64,000 nt of DNA, taken from Corynebacterium spheniscorum. GTDB taxonomy: Bacteria; Actinomycetota; Actinomycetes; Mycobacteriales; Mycobacteriaceae. The stretch spans positions 1-64,000 of the forward strand of contig NZ_FOPJ01000003.1 in NCBI RefSeq assembly GCF_900113445.1. The letters run 5' to 3'. The notes under the pieces were generated by a model. That model was given only the letters and a program-made list of their open reading frames with translations. It did no database searches and was not told the DNA's origin. A program made the position numbers and the translations under genes. Shown here one piece after another: positions 54,926 through 64,000 of this stretch (within the stretch, counting starts at the first letter, position 1; the number at the start of each line of letters is the position of its first letter).

Positions 54926-57142
54926 TTAGTCGTCGTTGCTCACCGGCTCCAAGGAGATCTTGCCGCGAGCATCAATGTTGGTGATCTCAACCTGGATCTT
55001 ATCTCCAACATTAACCACATCTTCGACCTTCTCGATGCGCTTGCCGCCACCGAGCTTGGAGATGTGAATTAGGCCATCACGACCGGGCAGCAGGGAGACG
55101 AAGGCGCCGAAGGCAACGGTCTTAACAACCGTGCCAAGGAAGCGCTCCCCGACCTTGGGTAGCTGCGGGTTGGCGATGCCATTGATCTTGTCGATCGCAG
55201 CATCGGCGGCTTCACCGCTGGTGGCGGACACGTAGACGGTGCCGTCATCTTCGATGGAGATATCCGCACCGGTTTCTTCGGTGATGGAGTTGATGGTCTT
55301 GCCCTTGGGCCCAATGATTTCGCCGATCTTGGAGATCGGGATCTTCACTGCGGTGATCTTCGGGGCAAGCGGGCTCATCTCATCGGGTTCATCGATGACC
55401 TGGGCCATGGTATCGAGGATCTCCAGGCGGGCTTCGCGGGCCTGCTGGAGTGCCTTAGCCAGCACGGAGGAAGGAATGCCATCCAGCTTGGTATCCAGCT
55501 GCAGTGCGGTAATGAAGTCTTCCGTACCGGCAACCTTGAAGTCCATGTCGCCGAAGGCATCTTCAGCACCGAGGATGTCGGTCAACGCGACATAGCGCAT
55601 CTCTCCATCAACTTCATCGGAGACCAGACCCATGGCGATACCAGCGACCGGAGCCTTAAGCGGCACACCGGCGTTGTAAAGCGACAGGGTGGATGCGCAG
55701 ACCGAGCCCATGGAGGTGGAACCATTAGATCCCAGTGCCTCGGAGACCTGGCGGATGGCGTAGGGGAAGTCCTCGCGGGAAGGGATCACCGGCAGCAAGG
55801 CACGCTCGGCGAGCGCACCGTGGCCGATTTCGCGACGCTTCGGGGATCCCACGCGACCGGTTTCACCGGTGGAATAGGGCGGGAAGTTGTAGTGGTGGAT
55901 ATAACGCTTGTTTTCCACCGGCGACAGCGAATCGATGTGCTGTTCCATCTTGAGCATGTCCAAGGTGGTGACACCGAGGATCTGGGTTTCGCCACGCTCG
56001 AAGAGGCTAGAACCGTGTGCACGCGGGATCAGATCAACTTCCACGCCAAGGTCACGAATATCGGTGACGCCACGGCCGTCGATACGGAAGTGATCGGTGA
56101 GGATCATGCGGCGCACGATCTTCTTCATCAGGGCGTTATAGGCAGCACGGATTTCCTTGCCGGAATCTTCGAAGCGGTCGAGCAGAGCTTCTTCGACCTG
56201 CTCCATGTGCTCGTTGGTGGCTTCGTCGCGTTCCTGCTTGCCCTTGAGCTTGAGCAGCTTGGCGAGCTTGGTCGAGGCTTTCTTCTCGACTGCTTCGTAG
56301 ATCTCATCGGTGTACGGCGGGAAGAGCGGGAACTCTTGGGTGTCCTTGGCGGCACGCTCGGCGAGGCCCGCTTGAGCCTTGCACAAGGTGGCGATGAAGG
56401 GCTTGGCGGCTTCGAGGCCTTCTGCGACAACCTTTTCGGTGGGGGCGGTGGCACCGTCCTTCACCTTTTCCATGACGGATTCGGTGGCGCCAGCTTCGAC
56501 CATCATGACGGCAACATCATCGTTCTTCTTGCCGCTGAGGCGACCGGCAACCACGATTTCGAAGACAGCTTCTTCGTGTTGCTCAACGGTCGGGAAGGCA
56601 ATCCAGTCACCGTCGACGAGCGCCATGCGGACACCGCCGACGGCACCGGAAACCGGAAGGCCGGAGAGTTGGGTGGCAGCGGAGGCACCATTGATGGCTA
56701 CGACGTCGTAGAAATCCTTGGGGTCGCGCGAGAGCACGGTGATAACAATTTGAACTTCATTGCGCAGACCCTTAACGAAGGTGGGGCGCAGCGGGCGGTC
56801 GATCAGGCGGCAAGCCAGGATCGCATCCGTAGACGGGCGCCCTTCGCGACGGAAGAAGGAGCCGGGGATGCGGCCCGCGGCATACATGCGTTCTTCAACG
56901 TCAACGGTAAGGGGGAAGAAGTCGAATCCCTCACGGGGTTGCTTGCTGGCCGTGGTGGTGGCGAGCAGCATGGTGTCTTCATCGAGGTAAGTGGTGACCG
57001 ATCCGCCGGCCTGGCGAGCAAGCTGACCGGTTTCAAAGCGGATGGTGCGGGTTCCGTGGCGACCGTTATCTAAGGTCGCGGTGGCCTCGATGATGCCGTA
57101 ATCCGGATCTTCGTGGAATTCGACGGCATTCTTTTGGCTCAT
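54926..57142 (-). CDS. pnp: Polynucleotide phosphorylase
   Basis: A 738-residue PNPase: two RNase PH domains, a linking helical domain, then KH ([17 protein letters not shown]) and S1 ([18 protein letters not shown]) domains. It degrades RNA from the 3' end and in actinobacteria is also called GpsI. It follows rpsO on the same strand, the near-universal order, across a terminator. Confidence 0.97.
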   Translation of the reverse strand: MSQKNAVEFHEDPDYGIIEATATLDNGRHGTRTIRFETGQLARQAGGSVTTYLDEDTMLLATTTASKQPREGFDFFPLTVDVEERMYAAGRIPGSFFRREGRPSTDAILACRLIDRPLRPTFVKGLRNEVQIVITVLSRDPKDFYDVVAINGASAATQLSGLPVSGAVGGVRMALVDGDWIAFPTVEQHEEAVFEIVVAGRLSGKKNDDVAVMMVEAGATESVMEKVKDGATAPTEKVVAEGLEAAKPFIATLCKAQAGLAERAAKDTQEFPLFPPYTDEIYEAVEKKASTKLAKLLKLKGKQERDEATNEHMEQVEEALLDRFEDSGKEIRAAYNALMKKIVRRMILTDHFRIDGRGVTDIRDLGVEVDLIPRAHGSSLFERGETQILGVTTLDMLKMEQHIDSLSPVENKRYIHHYNFPPYSTGETGRVGSPKRREIGHGALAERALLPVIPSREDFPYAIRQVSEALGSNGSTSMGSVCASTLSLYNAGVPLKAPVAGIAMGLVSDEVDGEMRYVALTDILGAEDAFGDMDFKVAGTEDFITALQLDTKLDGIPSSVLAKALQQAREARLEILDTMAQVIDEPDEMSPLAPKITAVKIPISKIGEIIGPKGKTINSITEETGADISIEDDGTVYVSATSGEAADAAIDKINGIANPQLPKVGERFLGTVVKTVAFGAFVSLLPGRDGLIHISKLGGGKRIEKVEDVVNVGDKIQVEITNIDARGKISLEPVSNDD

Positions 57143-57244
57143 GCAGGTGTTCTCCTGAACGTTTTTCTATCTCGGCGGTGGTCATCGGTGCCACCGCGTG
57201 TTGATTGACTCTTCGCTCAACAGAGACTCACTCTAGCAGCGAAA

Positions 57245-57282
57245 AGCCCGCCCTAAGTAAAAAACTTAGAACGGGCTCAACT
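57245..57282 (-). terminator. Terminator between rpsO and pnp
   Basis: AGCCCGCCCTAAGT and ACTTAGAACGGGCT form a 14-bp stem on the minus-strand RNA with two G-U pairs and a 5-base loop, followed by TTTTCGC. It may partly end the rpsO transcript before pnp. Confidence 0.75.
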
Positions 57283-57293
57283 TTGAGGCTAGG

Positions 57294-57563
57294 TTAGCGG
57301 CGCAGACCCAGACGCTCGATCAGCTTACGGTAACGAGTGATGTCGTTGTCCGTGAGGTACTTGAGCAGGCGCTTACGACGACCAACCATCAGGAAGAGGC
57401 CGCGGCGCGAGTGGTGATCGTGCTTGTGGGTCTTCAGGTGCTCGGTCAGCGTGTTGATGCGATCAGTGAGCAAGGCCACCTGAGCTTCCGGGGAACCGGT
57501 GTCGCTCTCGTGTAGGCCGTACTCGGCCAAAATGGCCTTCTTCTTCTCCGGGGTCAGAGCCAC
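57294..57563 (-). CDS. rpsO: Ribosomal protein S15
   Basis: An 89-residue S15 with the family signature ([19 protein letters not shown], then [10 protein letters not shown]). It binds the central domain of 16S rRNA. It lies upstream of pnp. Confidence 0.98.
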   Translation of the reverse strand: MALTPEKKKAILAEYGLHESDTGSPEAQVALLTDRINTLTEHLKTHKHDHHSRRGLFLMVGRRKRLLKYLTDNDITRYRKLIERLGLRR

Positions 57564-57639
57564 GAAATCTCCTAGTTTATTTCAGTCCACATACTCTTGA
57601 TGCTCTAACTGCTGTGGACCGCAGTCATCTTGGTGAGCG

Positions 57640-58599
57640 CTACGACCCTACCACACGAAGGATGCGGCTCATAAGCTCCGCCAGGAAACGCTCCTTGTCC
57701 ACACCGACCGTGACGTGGCAGGTTTTAGGGGTTTTACTCAACCTGGTTTCATCGGCGATGGTGCGCCCACGGGTGGGGCCATCGGTATCGACCTTGAGAT
57801 TAAGCGGCACATAGCGGCCCAAGCTAGGGTCAATCGCAATCGCGGTGGCCAGTGGATCATGCAGGTAGCAGCCGTTTAGTCCCGGCGCGGTGCGATCATG
57901 GGCGTCGATGTAGTAGTCGACGGCATCGGCGAGGAAATCACCTTTGGGGTTGCCTCGCCAACGGGCGGTGTCTTCTTTTGTGAGCCGGACTTGTTGGGTG
58001 GCATCCAACCCAACCATGGTGATCTGCGGGGCGGTGCGCAGCAGGTAGTTAGCGGCATCGGGGTCGCCAAAAATATTTGCTTCCGACCAGGGTCGGACAT
58101 TGCCGGGGATGGTGACTGCTCCGCCCATGAGCACGATACGGGCGCCGTGTGCGAAGTCTTTGTCGCGCCGCATGGCTTCGGCGATATTGGTTTCTGGTCC
58201 GGTGGGCACGATGATGAGATCTTGGCCGAAGCGGTGGTAGGCCTGGATGAGGAAATCTGCGGCGTCTTTGGCGTCGGTGGTGGCCGGTTCGCTGGCATCG
58301 GGAATGTCGATATTGCCGATTCCATTGTGGCCGTGGATGAATTCCACGATCTCTTCGACTTCATAGGGGCCACTGCCCTGTTCTGGTCTGGAAGCACCAG
58401 CAATGACTGGGATGTGATTTTGCCTATAGAGAGCGAGAATTGCGCGTGCGTTGCGCACACCTTGTTCGACTTGGACGTTGCCGAAGACTCCGGTGACCCC
58501 GATGAGTTCAACTTCTGGGGATCCCAGGACGTAGGTCAAGCACATGGCATCGTCGATGCCGGTGTCGAGATCGAGGATGATTTTTGTGGGAGCAGCCAT
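57640..58599 (-). CDS. Second ribonucleoside hydrolase (IunH/UriH family)
   Basis: A 319-residue nucleoside hydrolase, a paralogue of the one at 8.3-9.3 kb. DLDTGIDDA is the N-terminal calcium/ribose motif, and GGAVTIPGN and the C-terminal LHDPLATAIAID are typical. It stands between ribF and rpsO, 24 bases after the ribF stop, in the same direction, and may share the ribF transcript. Substrate preference cannot be read off. Confidence 0.88.
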   Translation of the reverse strand: MAAPTKIILDLDTGIDDAMCLTYVLGSPEVELIGVTGVFGNVQVEQGVRNARAILALYRQNHIPVIAGASRPEQGSGPYEVEEIVEFIHGHNGIGNIDIPDASEPATTDAKDAADFLIQAYHRFGQDLIIVPTGPETNIAEAMRRDKDFAHGARIVLMGGAVTIPGNVRPWSEANIFGDPDAANYLLRTAPQITMVGLDATQQVRLTKEDTARWRGNPKGDFLADAVDYYIDAHDRTAPGLNGCYLHDPLATAIAIDPSLGRYVPLNLKVDTDGPTRGRTIADETRLSKTPKTCHVTVGVDKERFLAELMSRILRVVGS

Positions 58600-58623
58600 C
58601 TGTGGAAAGGCGACCTTTCTGTT

Positions 58624-59598
58624 TTAGGCTCCTAACGCCTTTCGGGTGGCTTCCACATCAGCCCCGATGGCATCGAGGAGTTCTTCTACGCCGTGGAACT
58701 TATGCATGTCCCTTAGCTTTTCCACAAAGGTTACTCGCGCGATCCGGCCGTAGAGGTCGGCGTCGCGATCGAGCACGAAGGATTCCACGCTGCGGCGTTC
58801 ATCACCGAAGGTGGGGTTGGTGCCAATGGAGATGGCAGCTGGGTAGGCCACGCCTTCTTCCATGTCTCCGGTAGGGCCTTTGGCATCGACGATTTCGAAC
58901 CAGCCGGCATAGACACCATCACCGGGGAGGGCGACGGAGTCTGGGAAGTATTGGTTGGCGGTTGGGTAACCCAATTCCTTACCGCCGCGGCCGGCACCGC
59001 GGACAATTTCGCCGCACACGCTATAGGGGCGACCGAGTGCTTCGGCGGCTTTGGTGAGGTCACCGTGGTTGAGCAGCCCGCGGATTTCGGAGGAGGAGAC
59101 CCGTTGGGGGCCGTCATTGAGAAGCGGTAGGACATCAATCTCGACGCCATAGCGTTCGCCGAGTTCGCGGAGAGTGTCGGTAGTGCCGGCGGCTTTGTGG
59201 CCGAAGGTGAAGTTCTCGCCCACAACTACGGCTTTGACTTTGAGGGTGTCTACGAGAACGGAGCTGAAGAATTCTTCTGGTGAGAGTGCGGCCATCTCTT
59301 TGGTGAAGCGGAAGGCGAGCACTGCGTTGATTCCCAGTTCGTGGGCTAAGCGGGCGCGGTCATCCACTGTGGAGAGCATGGGTGGAACATTTTGGGGGCG
59401 CACTACTGATAGCGGGTGCGGGTCGAAGGTTGCGAGCACGCTGGGAACATTGAGTTCGCGAGCGCGTTGGATGGCGCGATCAATGAGCGTGCGGTGTCCA
59501 CGGTGCACCCCATCGAAGACCCCGATTGTGACCACGGAGGCCACGAGGTCTGCGGGTACATCTTCTAGTCCGTGCCAAATCTGCTGCCGAATCTCCAC
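58624..59598 (-). CDS. ribF: Bifunctional riboflavin kinase/FAD synthetase
   Basis: A 324-residue RibF. The N-terminal adenylyltransferase domain has TIGVFDGVHRGH; the C-terminal flavokinase domain has GRPYSVCGEIVRGAGRGGKELGYPTAN. It converts riboflavin to FMN and FAD. It is divergent from truB with 29 bases between, so the two promoters overlap; a TAGGCT before truB suggests leaderless translation there. Confidence 0.96.
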   Translation of the reverse strand: MEIRQQIWHGLEDVPADLVASVVTIGVFDGVHRGHRTLIDRAIQRARELNVPSVLATFDPHPLSVVRPQNVPPMLSTVDDRARLAHELGINAVLAFRFTKEMAALSPEEFFSSVLVDTLKVKAVVVGENFTFGHKAAGTTDTLRELGERYGVEIDVLPLLNDGPQRVSSSEIRGLLNHGDLTKAAEALGRPYSVCGEIVRGAGRGGKELGYPTANQYFPDSVALPGDGVYAGWFEIVDAKGPTGDMEEGVAYPAAISIGTNPTFGDERRSVESFVLDRDADLYGRIARVTFVEKLRDMHKFHGVEELLDAIGADVEATRKALGA

Positions 59599-59627
59599 TG
59601 CAACAGATTACGACATAGGCTTGTGCC

Positions 59628-60524
59628 ATGAGTTCACAGGTACTGGGCGGGATCGCCATTGTTGATAAACCCGCGGGGATGACCTCCCATGATGTTGTGT
59701 CCACGCTGCGCCGATACTTCGGTACCCGCAAGGTTGGGCATGCCGGAACCTTGGACCCGATGGCTACGGGGGTATTGGTCGCGGGTATTAATCGCGGCAC
59801 AAAATTTTTAGCGCATCTCACCAAAGCCGATAAGCGTTATAAGGGCACGATCCGCTTGGGTTCGGCTACCACCACTGATGACCGAGAAGGCGAGATTATT
59901 TCGCAGGCTAAGCCGGCTGCTATCGCTGCGATTGAGGATGAGCGGATTCTTCAAGGGGTGGCGGATTTAAGCGGCGATATTATGCAGCGTCCCACCGCGG
60001 TGAGTGCCATCAAGATTAATGGCAAGCGCGCCCACGAGAGGGTGCGTGAAGGTGAGGATGTTGTGATCCCGGCGCGCCCGGTGCGCATCGACAGTTTTAA
60101 GGTGCATGAGATTCGCCGGGGCGAGGGTTTTATTGATCTGGATGTGGATGTGGCGTGTTCTTCGGGCACCTATATTCGGGCGTTGGCTCGTGACCTGGGT
60201 GAGGCTTTAGGGGTTGGTGGGCATCTCACTGCATTGCGGCGTACCGCGGTGGGCTCTTTTTCCATTGAGCAGGCCACGGAGTTGGCGCTATTGGAAGAGG
60301 AACCGAAGTTTATGTCTTTAGATGAGGCGCTTCCGCTGTGTTTCCCGGTCCTTGAGGTCACTACCCAGGAGGCTGCTGATTTGGCGATGGGTAAATGGCT
60401 AGAGCCGCGTGGGTTGAAGGGGACCTTTGCCGCGGTGGATCCGGAGGGCCGTGCGGTGGCGTTGGTGAAAGAGCAAGGTAAGCGTTTGGCCACGGTGTTT
60501 GTGGCGCGTCCTTCGACTTTGTAG
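59628..60524 (+). CDS. truB: tRNA pseudouridine-55 synthase TruB
   Basis: A 298-residue TruB. The catalytic Asp is in GHAGTLDPMATGVL; TYIRALARDLGE is the KP/dimer region, and a PUA-like domain ends the protein. It modifies the T-loop of tRNAs. It lies in the conserved ribF/truB neighbourhood of corynebacteria. Confidence 0.96.
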   Translation: MSSQVLGGIAIVDKPAGMTSHDVVSTLRRYFGTRKVGHAGTLDPMATGVLVAGINRGTKFLAHLTKADKRYKGTIRLGSATTTDDREGEIISQAKPAAIAAIEDERILQGVADLSGDIMQRPTAVSAIKINGKRAHERVREGEDVVIPARPVRIDSFKVHEIRRGEGFIDLDVDVACSSGTYIRALARDLGEALGVGGHLTALRRTAVGSFSIEQATELALLEEEPKFMSLDEALPLCFPVLEVTTQEAADLAMGKWLEPRGLKGTFAAVDPEGRAVALVKEQGKRLATVFVARPSTL

Positions 60525-60581
60525 CTGTAGCCCTTAAAAGGGGTATTGGCAAGCTCTAAAAGTCCTTTTAGGATCCAGCCT

Positions 60582-61385
60582 ATGAATACCTTGAGTAGTT
60601 TGTTGGATCCTTCGCGCATCCGGGTTGATGCACCGGTGAAGGATTGGAAAGAAGCTATTCGCCTGGCCGGTGGGTTATTGGAAAATGACCGGATTATTGA
60701 GCCGGCTTATACCCAGGCGATGATCGACATGGTGGTCGATAAAGGCCCCTATATTGTGATTGCCCCGGGCTTCGCTTTTGCGCATGCCCGGCCCAGCGCT
60801 GCGGTGCATGACACGGCGATCTCGTGGGTGCGTCTGGCTACCCCGGTGGAGTTTGGGCATAAGCGCAATGATCCAGTGAGTGTGGTGGTTGCCTTAGCGG
60901 CGGTGGATGATTCGGCGCACACCAGGGCAATGGCGCAGCTGGCGCGCATCATCGGGGATAAGGACACCTACTCGCGTTTAAATGAAGCCGCTTCGGCAAG
61001 CGAAGTCCACCGCATTCTCGCCAGCATTCCTGGGGAGTCTGGGACGCCGAGCTCGGAAAGCACTGCCCGAAAGGTTGAGCAGAGTGCGGTGTCGAGTACG
61101 CACGACAAGATCCTCACGGTGTGTGGCAATGGGTTGGGTACTTCCTTGTTTTTGAAGAACACCTTGGAGACGGTGCTGGAGCGCTGGGGGTGGGCGCGGT
61201 TTATTCAGGTGGAAGCCACCGACACGATTAGTGCGAAGGGTAAGGCGAAGGAAGCGGATTGTGTGCTGACTTCCGGCGAGATTGCGCGCGCGTTGGGGGA
61301 TGTGGGGATCCCGGTGCGGGTAGTTGAGGATTTTACGGATACGCGGGAGATCGACGCGGCGCTGCGCGATCTTTATGACGTTTAA
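60582..61385 (+). CDS. PTS ascorbate-family EIIA-EIIB fusion
   Basis: A 267-residue fusion of a fructose/mannitol-type EIIA domain (phosphorylated His68 in GFAFAHARPS, residues about 5-145) and an ascorbate-type EIIB domain (Cys181 in LTVCGNGLGTSL, residues about 175-265), joined by a Ser/Thr-rich linker. It would take phosphate from HPr and pass it to a sugar moved by the EIIC next door. ATG 60582 follows AGGA by about 9 bases. Such AB fusions accompany SgaT/UlaA-like EIIC genes in corynebacteria; the substrate is unproven. Confidence 0.9.
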   Translation: MNTLSSLLDPSRIRVDAPVKDWKEAIRLAGGLLENDRIIEPAYTQAMIDMVVDKGPYIVIAPGFAFAHARPSAAVHDTAISWVRLATPVEFGHKRNDPVSVVVALAAVDDSAHTRAMAQLARIIGDKDTYSRLNEAASASEVHRILASIPGESGTPSSESTARKVEQSAVSSTHDKILTVCGNGLGTSLFLKNTLETVLERWGWARFIQVEATDTISAKGKAKEADCVLTSGEIARALGDVGIPVRVVEDFTDTREIDAALRDLYDV

Positions 61386-61397
61386 AGGCAGGCTGAC

Positions 61398-63011
61398 ATG
61401 CATATTGTGATGAGTATTGCCCAGTTCGTGGTCAATGAGATTTTGGCTGTTCCGGCGTTTTTGATCGGCATTATTACCGCTGTTGGTTTAGCGGCGTTGA
61501 AGAAACCCTTCGGGCAGGTTGTGGGAGCGGCGATTAAAGCCACCCTCGGGTTTTTGCTGATCGCTGGGGGAGCGGGGTTGGTGAGTGCTTCGCTGGAACC
61601 TTTGGGGGTGATGGTGGAAGGCCCTACCGGGGCGCATGGAGTGGTGCCTACTAATGAGGCGATTGTGGGGATCGCGCAGGATCAATTTGGTGGCCAGGTG
61701 GCGTGACTGATGATTTTGGGGTTTGCGGTGAGTTTGTTGCTCGCACGCTTCACTCCGCTGCGCTATGTGTTTTTAACGGGCCACCATGTGCTCTTTATGG
61801 CGACCTTGTTGACCATGGTGTTGGCGCTGGCGGGTTATAACGCCTGGATTGTGGTGGGTGTTGGCGCGGTGGTGCTGGGCATCATGATGGTGTCTTTGCC
61901 GGCGTTGGCGCACCCATGGACGCGTCGGATTAGTGGGGATGATTCGATTGCGATTGGGCACTTTGGGACAGCCGGCTATATTACGGCCGGTGCGGTGGGG
62001 TCTTTGGTGGGGAAGAACTCCCCTTCTACGGAGGAATTGCGCTTGCCGGAGGGTTTGCGCTTCCTGCGGGATTCGATGGTGTCGACCGCGCTATCGATGG
62101 TGTTGATGTACCTGGTGTTGGCGGTGATTTTGTTATTCCGCGCTGGTGAAGAGGTGGCGTTTGCGGCTTTTGATGGTGGGGCTACCTCGACGGGGAATTA
62201 CTTTATGCAGGCGGTGAATCAAGGCCTGAAATTCGGTGTGGGTGTGGCTGTGATTCTGTTTGGTGTGCGCACCATCTTGGGTGAGTTGATCCCCGCATTC
62301 CAAGGCATTGCGGCGAAGTTTGTGCCCGGCGCGATTCCGGCACTGGATTGCCCGATTGTGTTCCCCTATGCCCAAAATGCGGTGCTGATTGGGTTTATTT
62401 CTTCCTTCATTGGTGGTTTGGTGGGGTTGGCTTTACTGGCGACCTGGTTGAACCCAATGTTTGGGGCGGCGTTGATTTTGCCGGGGTTGGTGCCCCACTT
62501 CTTTACCGGTGGTGCTGCCGGTGTTTATGGCAATGCGACCGGCGGGCGCCGCGGTGCGGTATTCGGGGCCTTTGCTAATGGCGTGTTAATTACGCTGTTG
62601 CCGGGCTTCTTGGTGTTGGTGTTGGGCTCCTTTGGTGAGGAGAACACGACCTTCGGGGATGCTGATTTTGGTTGGATCGGCATTCTTGCTGCTGGGGCTA
62701 CGAAGCTTGGTGGGAACCTGGGGGCGCTCGCGGTGCTGCTGATTGGGCTTGTGCTCTTGGCGGTGGCGATTGTGGTGCAACGCAAGGCCGTTGATGGGCA
62801 TTGGGATCCGGCACCGCATCGGCCGAAGGTGGGTGCGGCAACCGCTGTGGTTACTGGTGCTGCTGCTGGCGGTGCTGGTGGGCGTGCTGATGGGGAGGCG
62901 GCATGCGGATCGGCTGCTGAGTCTGTGGGCGCCGTCGGGACCGTGCGGGATTACCCGAAGATTGCCCCGCCGAAGGGCGCTCCTACTCCCCCGCCGCCGC
63001 CTGAAGAATAG
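61398..63011 (+). pseudogene. PTS EIIC (SgaT/UlaA family) interrupted by an in-frame UGA
   Basis: A UlaA-like EIIC with about ten membrane segments is split by TGA at 61704-61706. The frame before it (102 residues, MHIVMSIAQFVVNEIL onward) and after it (CTG then ATG 61710, 433 residues) are the same frame, so one base change from TGG or CGA would restore a single reading frame of about 537 codons. The second half holds the family core (LTGHHVLF, IGHFGTAGYI, GAIPALDCPIVFPYAQNAV) and a Pro/Ala-rich tail. Either the gene is inactivated, or the UGA is read through; a separate ATG at 61710 could also translate the second half. Confidence 0.85.
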
Positions 63012-63019
63012 GGCTGTGT

Positions 63020-63454
63020 TTAGGGGCGCTCCCATTCGGCGATGGGCCCCGGGATGAGAGTAAAGAGTGCGTTTAGTGGTGGCTGGGAGTAGTGCCAAGC
63101 ACTGCTTTCTAGCCACTGCGGGTCACGTTCTTGAAGTTTCTTGCGCAGGTGCTGGATTTCGAAGTCGACTTGTCCCTTAGTAACCATGATCTTTGAGGCC
63201 TGCGTGTGGGGGAAAAGAATTTTTGTGGCATCGAAGTTATAGCCACGTGCGCAAGCCTCGGCATGAATGCCCTGGAGGTAACAGCCGATGCTGGCAAGTG
63301 GGTCTTCTTGTTCCCGGAAGCGTAGGAGTTGCGGGTGTTGGCGGTAGCCGCGGGTGTGGCCGGCTAAAACTTTTTGGGCCAGGAGGGTTTCTCGCCAGCA
63401 CGCAACGAGGCCTTTGCTATCTAGCAGGCTGGGGTGAATGCTCCATAGACGCAT
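63020..63454 (-). CDS. T4 endonuclease V-like pyrimidine-dimer glycosylase family protein
   Basis: A 144-residue protein beginning MRLWSIHPSLLDSKGLVACWRETLLAQ, the start of the bacterial family annotated as pyrimidine dimer DNA glycosylase/endonuclease V. It has GYRQHPQLLRF, and later histidine-rich and aromatic stretches. The family similarity is strong in the first half; the actual activity in bacteria is rarely tested. It converges with the PTS gene, 9 bases apart, and follows the partial TetR gene by 24 bases. Confidence 0.8.
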   Translation of the reverse strand: MRLWSIHPSLLDSKGLVACWRETLLAQKVLAGHTRGYRQHPQLLRFREQEDPLASIGCYLQGIHAEACARGYNFDATKILFPHTQASKIMVTKGQVDFEIQHLRKKLQERDPQWLESSAWHYSQPPLNALFTLIPGPIAEWERP

Positions 63455-63478
63455 GATGTGTTTGTTGATGCCGCCTTG

Positions 63479-64000
63479 CTAAAAGAGGGGGAATTGGTTG
63501 GGGTCAGGGTCGTGCTCGGCATTAGGGTGTGCATCGGCTTCGCGCACAGGGCGGCCGGTGAGGTGCCATTGCACCACCGGAGCGCAGCAATCCACAATGC
63601 CTTCAATATCGAGGCGCTTTAGTTCTGGTTGTTCAAGGAAGACTTTGCCGGCGAAGAACCCGAAGAGTGTGGTTTGGGCGAGGTCTACCCGAAGGTCTGC
63701 ATCGGGGTAGCCGGCGGCGCTAAGTTCGCGGCGGATACGACCCCAAAAGACAATATCGAGGCGTTCGCGCATATCCCTAAAAGAACCGGGTTCTTCCACG
63801 ATGGCGCGTACGCGGGCGATATAGCTAGGCCCCATTGGTGACAACCACAGTTCGGCCATAAGGCGGGTGACTGCTTCTCCAGCGGTATCAGGGCCGATGT
63901 CTTTGAGCCGTTTGGCGAGATCCAATGGATCAATGGGGGTTTTGGTGGCGATTTCGTAGAGGTTTCTTTTATTGCCGAAGTGGTGGGCAATCAGTGCCAC
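63479..64000 (-). CDS. TetR-family regulator, N-terminus cut by window end
   Basis: 173 residues to the window edge. The visible start (ALIAHHFGNKRNLYEIA) is the recognition-helix end of a TetR helix-turn-helix; the rest is an all-helical ligand domain with Pro/Asp-rich tail. The DNA-binding first helices lie outside the window. It may regulate the endonuclease-like gene downstream or a gene beyond the edge. Confidence 0.85.
   Translation of the reverse strand: MALIAHHFGNKRNLYEIATKTPIDPLDLAKRLKDIGPDTAGEAVTRLMAELWLSPMGPSYIARVRAIVEEPGSFRDMRERLDIVFWGRIRRELSAAGYPDADLRVDLAQTTLFGFFAGKVFLEQPELKRLDIEGIVDCCAPVVQWHLTGRPVREADAHPNAEHDPDPNQFPLF

Noticed and set aside
55820..57073. Long open frame on the plus strand (over 400 codons) within pnp
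   Set aside because: It lies antisense to the full PNPase gene, has no family features, and reflects the codon bias of pnp.
61704..61706. UGA recoded as tryptophan genome-wide
   Set aside because: Other genes in the window use TGG for Trp and end normally at TGA (for example hypothetical and gal genes), so a changed genetic code is not supported; the UGA is a local event.

Overview
The window looks like chromosomal backbone of a Corynebacterium species. The evidence is gene order and family content: nrdR-divS/lexA, sugR-ptsI-fruK-ptsH, dapF-miaA-miaB-gluABCD-recX-recA, bioYMN, pspA-clgR-cinA-pgsA, ftsK-rnj-dapA-thyX-dapB, and pnp-rpsO-ribF-truB all follow the order known from C. glutamicum and, in large part, M. 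tuberculosis. The species cannot be fixed from sequence reading alone. No rRNA, tRNA, CRISPR array, prophage or insertion sequence was recognised.

Layout. 0-7 kb: peroxide defence (ahpC-ahpD divergent from oxyR) and the large RNA helicase HrpA. 7-12 kb: a nucleoside hydrolase plus MFS transporter operon with a long structured leader, then nrdR-divS facing lexA across a region with several SOS-box-like sites. 12-18 kb: sugar regulator SugR, general PTS proteins EI and HPr, 1-phosphofructokinase, and a uracil permease. 17-28 kb: hflX, dapF, miaA, miaB and interleaved conserved actinobacterial genes of unknown or loose function. 28-32 kb: glutamate ABC transporter gluABCD. 32-37 kb: recX-recA, a DUF3046 gene, and the biotin transporter bioYMN under a BioQ-type operator. 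37-41 kb: envelope-stress genes pspA and clgR, cinA, pgsA, a YciI-like gene and terC, whose leader matches a yybP-ykoY (Mn2+) riboswitch. 41-49 kb: ftsK, rnj and lysine/thymidylate genes dapA-thyX-dapB. 49-55 kb: a Leloir galactose cluster (galM, SSS symporter, small membrane protein, galT, galK) lying between dapB and pnp. 55-60.5 kb: pnp, rpsO, a second nucleoside hydrolase, ribF, truB. 60.5-64 kb: an ascorbate-family PTS with a fused EIIA-EIIB and an EIIC broken by an in-frame UGA, a T4-endonuclease-V-like gene, and the truncated start of a TetR regulator.

How it fits together. EI and HPr (13.0-16.3 kb) would supply phosphate to the PTS at 60.6-63.0 kb, although its membrane component is interrupted. 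FruK remains beside ptsH, but the fructose permease usually found there is absent. Two nucleoside hydrolases, an MFS carrier and a uracil permease point to nucleoside and base salvage. The galactose cluster gives uptake, anomer conversion, phosphorylation and uridylyl transfer; galE is not in the window.

The most interesting signals are the in-frame UGA in the EIIC gene, the terC riboswitch whose closing strand can instead pair with the Shine-Dalgarno, competing repeat arms in the nucleoside hydrolase leader, a motif pair shared by three 3' intergenic regions, and changes in G/C strand bias that do not follow gene direction. All calls come from reading the sequence and from remembered family knowledge; no database search was run.
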